Source: HXMU1420-2 sp040830545 | GTDB lineage: Bacteria > Pseudomonadota > Alphaproteobacteria > Rhodobacterales > Rhodobacteraceae | Assembly: GCA_040830545.1 (NCBI GenBank) | Contig: JBFOMB010000123.1 | Coordinates: 1-6,999, forward strand | Direction: 5' to 3' | DNA: 6,999 nucleotides | Part shown: one piece after another, positions 1 through 6,082 of the stretch | How positions within the stretch are numbered: the stretch's first letter is position 1 | Layout of the letters: each line of letters starts with the position of its first letter | Notes under the pieces: generated by a model | What the model was told of the DNA's origin: nothing | What the model saw: the letters and a program-made list of their open reading frames with translations, nothing else | Databases searched by the model: none | Position numbers and translations under genes: made by a program

Positions 1-1205
1 AGGCCGAGCATAACTTTGCCAAGATGGGGCTCAAGGGCAAATCGCCTTCCGTCGACTGGAAAGAGATGCTGGCCTACAAGGATGACGTGATTGGCCAGAA
101 CACGAAGGGCATCGAATTCCTGTTCAAAAAGAACAAGGTAGACTGGATCAAAGGCTGGGCCTCCATCCCCGCCGCCGGTCAGGTGCAGGTCGGGGCCGAG
201 GTGCACACGGCCAAGAACATCATCATCGCGTCCGGCTCCGAGCCCTCCTCCCTCCCGGGTGTGGAGATCGACGAAAAGGTCGTGGTGACCTCCACCGGCG
301 CGCTGGAACTGGGCAAGATCCCTAAGAAGATGGTCGTGATCGGCGCTGGCGTCATCGGTCTGGAACTGGGCAGCGTCTATAGCCGTCTGGGAGCGGAGGT
401 GACCGTGGTCGAATTCCTCGACGCCGTGACCCCGGGCATGGATGGCGAGGTCCAGAAAACCTTCCAGAGAATCCTGAAGAAACAAGGCCTTAAATTCGTC
501 ATGGGCGCCGCCGTGCAAAAGACCGAGGCGACCAAAACCAAGGCCAAGGTCACCTACAAACTGCGCAAGGATGACAGCGAACATGTGCTCGACGCGGACG
601 TTGTTCTGGTCGCCACGGGACGACGTCCCTACACTGACGGGCTGGGGTTGGAGGCGCTTGGCGTTGAAACCAGCCCGCGCGGCCAGATCAAGGTCGGCGC
701 GGATTGGCAGACCAACGTCAAAGGCATCTATGCCATCGGCGATTGCATCGACGGCCCCATGCTGGCGCACAAGGCCGAAGACGAAGGCATGGCAGCAGCC
801 GAACAGGTGGCTGGCAAACATGGGCATGTGAACTACGGCGTCATTCCCGGCGTCATCTACACCCACCCCGAAGTCGCCAATGTCGGCCAGACCGAAGAGC
901 AGGTGAAGGAAAGTGGCCGCTCCTACAAGGTCGGCAAGTTCATGTTCATGGGCAACGGCCGCGCCAAGGCGAATTTTGCCGGGGACGGTTTCGTGAAGCT
1001 GATTGCGGACAAGGAAACCGACCGCATCCTGGGCTGCCATATCATCGGCCCGGGCGCAGGTGACCTGATCCACGAAATCTGTGTTGCCATGGAATTCGGT
1101 GCCTCTGCCGAGGATCTGGCCCTGACCTGTCACGCGCACCCGACCTATTCCGAAGCGGTGCGCGAAGCCGCGCTCGCCTGCGGCGACGGCGCAATTCACA
1201 GCTAG
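1..1205 (+). CDS. lpd: Dihydrolipoyl dehydrogenase (E3), 5'-truncated by the window edge
   Basis: This is the flavoenzyme that reoxidises dihydrolipoamide on the E2 subunit of 2-oxoacid dehydrogenase complexes, passing electrons through FAD to NAD+. The frame is open to the left edge (AEHNFAK precedes the first visible Met at base 24), so that Met is internal. About 400 residues of a usual ~465 are present; the N-terminal FAD-binding GxGxxG and the redox CxxxxC lie just outside. Counting from the Met at 24, visible motifs are the NAD-binding GAGVIGLELGSV (107-118), ATGRRP (197-202), the second FAD contact YAIGDC (236-241), and the C-terminal dimerisation domain with the catalytic pair His372 and Glu377 in HPTYSE. 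The sequence reads like the alphaproteobacterial E3 usually found with 2-oxoglutarate dehydrogenase, but the partner genes are not visible, so which complex it serves is inference. A strong hairpin follows its stop. Confidence 0.96.
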   Translation, partial: AEHNFAKMGLKGKSPSVDWKEMLAYKDDVIGQNTKGIEFLFKKNKVDWIKGWASIPAAGQVQVGAEVHTAKNIIIASGSEPSSLPGVEIDEKVVVTSTGALELGKIPKKMVVIGAGVIGLELGSVYSRLGAEVTVVEFLDAVTPGMDGEVQKTFQRILKKQGLKFVMGAAVQKTEATKTKAKVTYKLRKDDSEHVLDADVVLVATGRRPYTDGLGLEALGVETSPRGQIKVGADWQTNVKGIYAIGDCIDGPMLAHKAEDEGMAAAEQVAGKHGHVNYGVIPGVIYTHPEVANVGQTEEQVKESGRSYKVGKFMFMGNGRAKANFAGDGFVKLIADKETDRILGCHIIGPGAGDLIHEICVAMEFGASAEDLALTCHAHPTYSEAVREAALACGDGAIHS

Positions 1206-1226
1206 GCCAGCCACAAACACAACGCA

Positions 1227-1247
1227 GCCCCGGACTTGATCCGGGGC
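1227..1247. terminator. Bidirectional hairpin terminator between convergent genes
   Basis: GCCCCGGA (1227-1234) and TCCGGGGC (1240-1247) are perfect reverse complements with a five-base loop, giving an 8-bp GC-rich stem. It lies exactly 21 bases past the lpd stop and 21 bases past the stop of the convergent OmpA-like gene, so it suits both transcripts. There is only a short T stretch on the plus side (CTCGTTT) and a T/G-rich stretch on the minus side, so it is not a textbook U-tract terminator. From memory, close copies of this hairpin are common between genes in many alphaproteobacteria, so it may also be a dispersed repeat. Confidence 0.75.
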
Positions 1248-1268
1248 CTCGTTTCGCCCGCCGCCAAC

Positions 1269-2510
1269 CTATTTCTTGCGCACCTCGACCCGCCGGTTCA
1301 GTGCCTTGCCATCTGTCGTGGCATTGGACGCCACAGGCTCCGCCTCGCCCTTGCCCACCGGGCTTAACCGCTCCGCTGCGATGCCCTGATCCACCAGCCA
1401 CGCCACAACCGAGGCCGCACGGCGTTGGGACAGGTCCTGATTAAACGCATCCGACCCGTCCGCATCTGTGTGCCCTTCTATGTCGACAACCAATTCCGGC
1501 GCGGATTGCAGCGCGGTCAGCAACTGGTTCAGCGCGGGGGCAGAGGATGCCTTGGGGGTGTCCTTGTTGTAGTTAAAGTAAATGCCATAGATGCGGAACA
1601 CGCCCTCTTCTTCCAGAGCCTGCACAATCGGGTCTTGCGGTTCCTCCGCGGCAGCGGCGACCTCAACCGGGCTACAGGGCGTTGTTGTCCCCTCTGGCGC
1701 AGGGGGCCCACCCCAGACCGAGCGGCTGCGCTGGCGATACCGCACACCAGACAGCGCACCGGTGCTGTCACGCGTCAGGAAAGCCGTGCCGGTGATGCCC
1801 TGATCCGACGTCCAACTGACCAGGGCCACGCCGTCCTGAATCGCCCCGGTGATCCGGCCGTGGCTCTGTCCGCTGTTTTCCACATAGCAGCCGGTGATCG
1901 ACGTGCCGTCCTGGAGCAGTTCCAGTGAATCCTTGCGCCCCGTCTGGAACACGCCGGTGAACCGGTCCGCCTCCTCCGGTGGGGTCAGCGTGCCATGGGC
2001 CACAACTTCCGTAAGGTAGATCCATGCAGCCGTGTCGGAATGTGCGCCCTGAACTGTGTAGCGTAGCCAGCGATAGGGGCCGGGTTGCGCGACATCGGTC
2101 ATGGACAGGCCATCTGCTTCGGCGATCAGTGTGGCGAGCGCGGTATAGGGCCCCTCAGCACTGTCCGAGGCCCCTTCGATCCGCACGATCTTGGCCGACC
2201 CACCTTGCACACCTCCGGGCCGATCCCCGGCGCCATGGATGCCGACCTGCGTCAGGGTTGCCGGGGCCAGCAGTTCAAACACGAACACATGCGGCAACGG
2301 CGTTTTTTTCGTTGCGGTGTTCCAGTTGCTGGCGGGGTCACCGTCCGTCAATGCCAGCGCCTTGTTGAAATCCGCCGGGGCAGACACCAGCACGGCACCG
2401 CCGGCAAGGGACAGAAGGTCGGGTGGCGGCGCTTCGTCCTGGGCCGCGACGGATCCGGCACCAAGGGCAAATACGAACAAGCAAATCCGTAGAAACGCAA
2501 AATACCTCAT
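1269..2510 (-). CDS. Exported OmpA-family protein with discoidin-like N-terminal region
   Basis: Probable envelope protein of about 413 residues that binds peptidoglycan through a C-terminal OmpA domain. An N-terminal signal peptide is visible (MRYFAFLRICLFVFALGAG, likely cut near VAA-Q). Residues ~35-175 resemble an F5/8C (discoidin-like) beta sandwich: a DGDPASNWNT stretch, then RWLRYTV and a closing YLTEVVAHG. Residues ~183-280 form a second beta-rich region (FTGVFQTGRKDSLEL onward), bounded by Cys208 and Cys279, which could form a disulfide after export. Residues ~306-413 carry the OmpA signature: IEGHTDADG, then N..LSQRRA, GKGEAEPVASN and the terminal NRRVEV. There is no long membrane-beta-barrel region, so I expect a periplasmic or outer-membrane-associated protein rather than a porin. 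The N-terminal domain names rest on pattern recognition only. ATG 2510 is chosen by ribosome-site spacing; ATG 2513 and TTG 2516 are in frame. Confidence 0.9.
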   Translation of the reverse strand: MRYFAFLRICLFVFALGAGSVAAQDEAPPPDLLSLAGGAVLVSAPADFNKALALTDGDPASNWNTATKKTPLPHVFVFELLAPATLTQVGIHGAGDRPGGVQGGSAKIVRIEGASDSAEGPYTALATLIAEADGLSMTDVAQPGPYRWLRYTVQGAHSDTAAWIYLTEVVAHGTLTPPEEADRFTGVFQTGRKDSLELLQDGTSITGCYVENSGQSHGRITGAIQDGVALVSWTSDQGITGTAFLTRDSTGALSGVRYRQRSRSVWGGPPAPEGTTTPCSPVEVAAAAEEPQDPIVQALEEEGVFRIYGIYFNYNKDTPKASSAPALNQLLTALQSAPELVVDIEGHTDADGSDAFNQDLSQRRAASVVAWLVDQGIAAERLSPVGKGEAEPVASNATTDGKALNRRVEVRKK

Positions 2511-2517
2511 CATCAAA

Positions 2518-2523
2518 TCCTAT
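2518..2523 (-). promoter_or_regulatory. Ribosome binding site of the OmpA-like gene
   Basis: On the minus strand the sequence is ATAGGA followed by TTTG and then ATGATGAGG. The AGGA core lies 7 bases before the ATG at 2510 and 4 bases before the ATG at 2513. The spacing favours the second ATG. The TTG at 2516 would be almost on top of the site and is unlikely to be the start. Confidence 0.5.
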
Positions 2524-2624
2524 CGTTACAGAATGTCTGACAGGTTAAGGAGCGCCCGCAATTCTCGCAAACCCGAAATCTGGTGCCGGGACAGTTGATG
2601 CACGTTAGACTGCCCCAACACAGC

Positions 2625-2630
2625 GGAGGA
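2625..2630 (+). promoter_or_regulatory. Strong ribosome binding site of the small membrane protein gene
   Basis: GGAGGA ends 4 bases before the ATG at 2635. It is one of the best Shine-Dalgarno matches in the window and supports this otherwise unrecognised ORF as a real, translated gene. Confidence 0.7.
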
Positions 2631-2634
2631 CCAC

Positions 2635-2997
2635 ATGACCCAAAACCGGATGATCTGGCGTTTGTTCGCCCTATGGCTGATCGCTGCGGGCTGGTCGATT
2701 TGGGCACTGTTAGGGATGGAAAGCACCGGGGACGGGTTCGGCCGTGGCTGGAACAAGGTGATGTGGTTCCTGGCTGCGCAGGTGGCTGCTGCGGTGGTCG
2801 CGCTGATGCTGGCGATCATGGGTTGGTCCGCAACCGGCCCCAGCCGTGTGGCTGCGCGCGGCCCGATCTTTTTGTCCGGGGCGACCGTGCTGGGCATCGG
2901 CGGCCTGATCGCACATGCGATCTTTTCCATGCCGGACCCGCCGGATTACACAGATCGACCGGTCACAGCACCTGCCGCCGTGGCGGAACCCGATTGA
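2635..2997 (+). CDS. Small three-helix membrane protein of unknown function
   Basis: I do not recognise this 120-residue protein as a named family. It shows three hydrophobic segments, roughly residues 6-27 (rich in Trp, Leu and Ala), 42-63 and 75-95, each long enough to cross the inner membrane. Short charged links follow the first two, and a Pro/Ala-rich soluble tail of ~25 residues ends in EPD. The first loop, ESTGDGFGRGWNK, is Gly-rich. By the positive-inside rule the N-terminus (QNRMIWR) is probably cytoplasmic, which would place the tail outside; this is inference. A strong GGAGGA site supports the start and the composition fits the neighbours. It diverges from the OmpA-like gene and its stop abuts the stop of the convergent flavoprotein gene. 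No function is assigned. Confidence 0.82.
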   Translation: MTQNRMIWRLFALWLIAAGWSIWALLGMESTGDGFGRGWNKVMWFLAAQVAAAVVALMLAIMGWSATGPSRVAARGPIFLSGATVLGIGGLIAHAIFSMPDPPDYTDRPVTAPAAVAEPD

Positions 2998-3603
2998 TCA
3001 CCACATGGTCTTGGCCGCGCGCGGGGCCCAGTCGGCGTCATAAGCAGGCCCGTCAATCTCGCCCCTGGTCATTTCATCCAGGATTTCACCTACAGTTGGC
3101 AGGTCCGCGCTTTCGTCGCCACTGGTCCATGTCCGCGCGCGCATCAGGGCACGGGCACATTGCGAATAGATCTCGCCAATCTGGATCACGATGACGGTTG
3201 CGGGCAGGCGGCCCTTGCGTTCAAACCGCGCGCGCAGGTCCGCATCAGCGGACAGGCGTGCCGTGCCGTTCAGGCGGATCACGTTGTTTGATCCGGGCAC
3301 GAAGAACATCAGCGACACGCGCCCATCGCTCACGATATTGCGCAAACTGTCCAGACGGTTGTTCCCGCGCCAATCCGGCATCGCCAGCGTCTGCGGGTCC
3401 AGTTCCGTTACCACCGGCCCATCATCCCCGCGCGGGCTGCCATCCGTGCCCTCCGGCCCCACCGTGGTCAGCACACACAGGCGCGACGCCATGATCCAGC
3501 GCCGGTAGGTGGGCGTCAGGCGATCTGCAACCTTGCGTGTGGCGGCGTCGCCGGGTGTGCCATAGAGCGACTCCAGCGCGGCAATGTCTTCAACGTAGTC
3601 CAT
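2998..3603 (-). CDS. PPOX-type FMN-dependent flavoprotein (MSMEG_1061-like)
   Basis: About 201 residues with the split-barrel fold of the pyridoxamine 5'-phosphate oxidase superfamily; it most resembles the MSMEG_1061-like group, whose substrates are mostly unknown. It is not a PdxH orthologue by motif. Visible features are VLTTVGPEGTDGSPRGD (~44-60), DWRGNNRLDSLRNI (~77-90), a barrel strand VIRLNGTARL (~108-117) and CARALMRARTW (~149-159), the latter blocks typical of this group. It has no signal peptide or membrane segment, so it should be cytosolic. The ATG at 3603 lies inside the end of plsC (14-base overlap), pointing to coupled translation as the last gene of the ftsE operon; a TTG at 3612 is a possible longer start. 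Why it sits with division and lipid genes is not clear and may only reflect co-transcription. Confidence 0.88.
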   Translation of the reverse strand: MDYVEDIAALESLYGTPGDAATRKVADRLTPTYRRWIMASRLCVLTTVGPEGTDGSPRGDDGPVVTELDPQTLAMPDWRGNNRLDSLRNIVSDGRVSLMFFVPGSNNVIRLNGTARLSADADLRARFERKGRLPATVIVIQIGEIYSQCARALMRARTWTSGDESADLPTVGEILDEMTRGEIDGPAYDADWAPRAAKTMW

Positions 3604-4330
3604 CCGGATCAAACCCCGCTTCGCGCATCAACTCGTTGGAGCGCGCCTCAACCCGCTCTTCCAGTTCGGACATAAACGCGTTTTTTTCCATCCCCGGCGG
3701 CATCGGGTCCAGAAACTCCACCACTGCCAGCCCCGGTTTTTTCAACAGCCCGTGTTTGGGCCAGAACACGCCAACATTCACAGCCACCGGATAACACTCC
3801 GATCCCAGCCCCTGATACAGAACGGCGCTGCCCACCTTGTAGGGTTTCTGTGCGCCGGGTGCGACACGGGTGCCTTGTGGGTAGATCACCAGCTGGCCGG
3901 GTTCTTCGAATTCTTTTGCGACGTCTTGCACCATCTTCGCGATGGTCGCGCCGCGCTTGCCGCGATCCACGGGGATACAGCCCAACCGCTTGGCATAAAG
4001 CCCGATAAACGGGGTCCACAGCAGTTCCTTCTTCATGATGAACTTAGGCTGCGGCAGCGCGTCAAAGATCAGCATGATGTCAAAGAAGGACTGATGTTTG
4101 GCCCCGATCATGACTTCACCCGCCGGGACCTGCCCGCGCACTTCGCTTTTCAGGCCCAGCATCCAGCCTGCGACCCAGATGGTCCAGCGCGCATATAGTT
4201 TGCAGGCCACCAGCGCGCCGCGCTTGGCCAGCACGGCGTAGGGGGTGAACAGGATGCCAAGGATCGCCATGGTAACCGGCAACTGGATCACAAAGATCAG
4301 CGAAACCAGATATTGCCAGACCAATCGCAT
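3590..4330 (-). CDS. plsC: 1-acyl-sn-glycerol-3-phosphate acyltransferase (PlsC family)
   Basis: The family transfers an acyl chain to lysophosphatidic acid, giving phosphatidic acid, the precursor of membrane phospholipids. The 246-residue length is normal. A hydrophobic N-terminus (about residues 8-34) anchors it to the inner membrane. The acyltransferase motifs appear in order: catalytic HQSFFD (His79, Asp84; the HxxxxD motif), GCIPVDRG (117-124), YPQGTR (150-155) and YPVAVN (180-185). The third motif normally reads PEGTR; here Glu is replaced by Gln. The ATG at 4330 shares its A with the ftsX stop (TGATG), and the end overlaps the flavoprotein gene by 14 bases, so it is an internal gene of the ftsE operon. 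Bacteria often carry several PlsC-like proteins, so the exact lysolipid substrate is not certain, and it could act on another lysolipid. Confidence 0.93.
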   Translation of the reverse strand: MRLVWQYLVSLIFVIQLPVTMAILGILFTPYAVLAKRGALVACKLYARWTIWVAGWMLGLKSEVRGQVPAGEVMIGAKHQSFFDIMLIFDALPQPKFIMKKELLWTPFIGLYAKRLGCIPVDRGKRGATIAKMVQDVAKEFEEPGQLVIYPQGTRVAPGAQKPYKVGSAVLYQGLGSECYPVAVNVGVFWPKHGLLKKPGLAVVEFLDPMPPGMEKNAFMSELEERVEARSNELMREAGFDPDGLR

Positions 4331-5223
4331 CAGCTGAGCCCCCGCAACGTGCGTTGTGCCGCTGCGCCGGTCGCCAGCAGCGCCACCAGCCCGCCCAGCG
4401 GCGGGATGAACGCAGGCCAGAGCCAGCCGACGCCCTGGAAACCAAGGCCCGTCAGGAACCCGCCCTCGTCCGAGGCAGCGGGCAGCAAGGCCACACCCAG
4501 AACACCCAACCCCGCACCGACCGCTGCACCCAGAAAGGCGCGGATCGTGAAGCGACGGACAAAGGCCAGCGCGATATAAGTGTCGCGTGCCCCAACAAGG
4601 CGCAGCACCTCGATCACCTGCCGGTTGGCGGCCAATGCGGCCTGCGCGGCCAGCGTGATCATCGCGGCCATCGCCCCACCGATCAGCAGGATAGAAATCC
4701 AGCCCAGCCGCCGCAGACTGTGCGCCGCATCGACCAGCGGTTTGCGCCAGCGGGTGTGGTCGTCCAGTGTTGCGCCCGGCACCTCGGCCGTCAGCCGGTG
4801 GCGCAGGCCCTGGGCATCAAACCCATTCTCATCCTCGATAATCTCGATCAATTGCGGGATTGGCAGTTGGTCCAGTGGCAGGTCGGGGCCAAACCAAGGG
4901 GCCAGCAGCGCCGCCTGTTCTTCGTTCGACAGGGCGCGCGCGGTGGCGATACCGGGCGTCTGGCGCAATACGGTCAACGCGGCCTCGGTCTGGGCCGCCA
5001 TCTGATCTGCGGGGGCGGAAATACGCAGGGTGGCACTGCGTGCCAATTCCTCGGCCCAGCGATCCGCCAACCGGCCCGAAGCCAGCGACAGGGCCAAAGC
5101 GAATACGGTCAGAAACGCCATTGCACCCGAGGCAAACAACGTCAATCGCGCGGTAAACCCGGTAGGAGGCACCACGCGGTCGGCCTGGGCATCACCCATC
5201 ACAAGGCGCAGAATAGCGTTCAC
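4330..5223 (-). CDS. ftsX: Cell division protein FtsX (ABC-transporter-like permease)
   Basis: FtsX is the membrane partner of FtsE. The pair sits at the division septum and, by ATP-driven shape change, activates peptidoglycan hydrolases outside the membrane rather than moving a substrate. The 297-residue protein shows the family layout: a cytoplasmic start, helix 1 (~27-49), a large periplasmic domain (~50-172), then helices 2 (~174-199), 3 (~228-248) and 4 (~267-290). EVLRLVGA (205-212) between helices 2 and 3 matches the conserved cytoplasmic loop that contacts FtsE in this family. The start is GTG at 5223, overlapping the ftsE stop as GTGA, with a G-rich stretch about 8 bases upstream. 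Its stop shares one base with the plsC start. The periplasmic domain is the least conserved part, so the hydrolase activator it recruits cannot be told from here. Confidence 0.94.
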   Translation of the reverse strand: MNAILRLVMGDAQADRVVPPTGFTARLTLFASGAMAFLTVFALALSLASGRLADRWAEELARSATLRISAPADQMAAQTEAALTVLRQTPGIATARALSNEEQAALLAPWFGPDLPLDQLPIPQLIEIIEDENGFDAQGLRHRLTAEVPGATLDDHTRWRKPLVDAAHSLRRLGWISILLIGGAMAAMITLAAQAALAANRQVIEVLRLVGARDTYIALAFVRRFTIRAFLGAAVGAGLGVLGVALLPAASDEGGFLTGLGFQGVGWLWPAFIPPLGGLVALLATGAAAQRTLRGLS

Positions 5224-5897
5224 AGGTCCGCCCCCGCCAGTTGCAGCCGTCGGTTCGAAATCCGCAGCACACGTGCCTGTACCTGGCTTTTCGCCGCGCG
5301 GATCAGGCCCAGATCATGGGTGGCGATCAGCACCGCCTTCCCCATCCGGTTCAGTTCGATCAGCAATTGCATCAGGCGCTGCGACATCTCCCAATCGACA
5401 TTACCGGTGGGTTCATCCGCCAGCACCACATCCGGCGACATGATCACAGCACGCGCCAAGGCTGCCCGCTGCCGTTCCCCGCCGGACAGTTCCGGTGGCA
5501 GGGCGCTTGCGCGGTTCGACAGACCAACCCAGGACAACAGCTCGGTCAGGTTGGCCTGTTCCTGCGCCAGATCACGGCCCGACACGGTCAGTGGCAACGC
5601 AACATTGTCCGCCAGTGGCAGGTGATCCAGGAACCGGCAATCCTGATGAACCACACCCATGCGCCGCCGCAGCATTGCCATCTGATCACGGTCCAGATCC
5701 CGCATATCCGTTTCAAACGCGCGCACCTGACCGGAGGTCGCCCGCAGTTCACCATAACACAGCTTCAGAAACGTCGTTTTACCGGCACCCGACGGCCCGG
5801 TCAGAAAATGGAAGGACCCCGGCGTCAGACGGATGGACACGTCGCTCAGCAACTCCCCCCCGCCATAGCTGTAGGCCACCTGATCCAGCTCGATCAC
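5220..5897 (-). CDS. ftsE: Cell division ATP-binding protein FtsE
   Basis: Cytoplasmic ATPase of the FtsEX complex, which couples ATP hydrolysis to control of septal peptidoglycan cleavage. All ABC motifs are intact in the 225 residues: Walker A GPSGAGKTT (34-42), Q-loop HQD (84-86), signature LSGGERQ (137-143), Walker B VVLADE (157-162), D-loop GNVD (165-168) and the switch His194 in IATHD. The length and single-domain form fit FtsE, and the ftsX gene directly after it separates it from related LolD- or MacB-type ATPases. The start is GTG at 5897, backed by GAAGGA 7 bases upstream. It is the first gene of the four-gene run, and the 185-base spacer before it should hold the operon promoter. 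Confidence 0.95.
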   Translation of the reverse strand: MIELDQVAYSYGGGELLSDVSIRLTPGSFHFLTGPSGAGKTTFLKLCYGELRATSGQVRAFETDMRDLDRDQMAMLRRRMGVVHQDCRFLDHLPLADNVALPLTVSGRDLAQEQANLTELLSWVGLSNRASALPPELSGGERQRAALARAVIMSPDVVLADEPTGNVDWEMSQRLMQLLIELNRMGKAVLIATHDLGLIRAAKSQVQARVLRISNRRLQLAGADL

Positions 5898-5904
5898 CGC
5901 TCTG

Positions 5905-5910
5905 TCCTTC
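5905..5910 (-). promoter_or_regulatory. Ribosome binding site fixing the GTG start of ftsE
   Basis: On the minus strand GAAGGA is followed by seven bases (CAGAGCG) and then GTG. This spacing is near ideal and supports the GTG start, where no ATG is in reach. Confidence 0.7.
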
Positions 5911-6073
5911 GTTTTCGGGCATCTGACCCGTTGTTATCATCGTCCCAAGCCAAATACAGGGCGTTGCCCGATTTACCCACTCTTTGGGCTCTCGTGCTTT
6001 GGCTCTTTCTTATGCACAGTCAAAACCATATGCTGCCCACCAATGGCAAGAGCGGTGAGTGTTTGAGGTTGGT

Positions 6074-6078
6074 GGAGG
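6074..6078 (+). promoter_or_regulatory. Ribosome binding site choosing the zinc-ribbon start
   Basis: GGAGG ends 4 bases before the ATG at 6083. The in-frame GTG at 6059 has no such site, and the extra eight residues it would add precede the conserved MRLICPNC opening. The ATG at 6083 is therefore preferred. Confidence 0.7.
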
Positions 6079-6082
6079 CAGT

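Larger units (their letters stand above)
2517..2634. promoter_or_regulatory. Divergent spacer, promoters expected but not resolved
   Basis: These 118 bases separate the divergent OmpA-like gene and the small membrane protein gene, so both must start transcription here or rely on readthrough. I found no convincing -35/-10 pair on either strand. The best minus-strand candidate, TTGCGG with AGACAT 17 bases on, is weak. A short inverted repeat, TGTC-T-GACA, lies near 2534-2542 but is too short to call an operator. Confidence 0.35.
5898..6082. promoter_or_regulatory. Divergent spacer between ftsE and the zinc-ribbon gene
   Basis: This 185-base stretch lies between two divergent genes and should carry the promoters of both the ftsE operon and the zinc-ribbon gene. 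I could not find a confident sigma-70 pair. For the plus strand, TATGCT near 6030 resembles a -10 box, but the matching -35 is poor. A small inverted repeat, GGGC-GTT-GCCC (5959-5969), is visible and could be a weak hairpin or a protein site. Confidence 0.4.

Noticed and set aside
1425..1928. A 167-codon plus-strand open frame opposite the OmpA-like gene
   Set aside because: It has no ribosome site or recognisable domain and lies wholly inside a gene with clear OmpA motifs.
4354..5625. A 423-codon plus-strand open frame opposite ftsX and ftsE
   Set aside because: It is antisense to two genes with all family motifs intact. Its product is rich in Gln, Arg, Gly and His with no recognisable domain, as expected from the mirror frame of GC-rich coding DNA.
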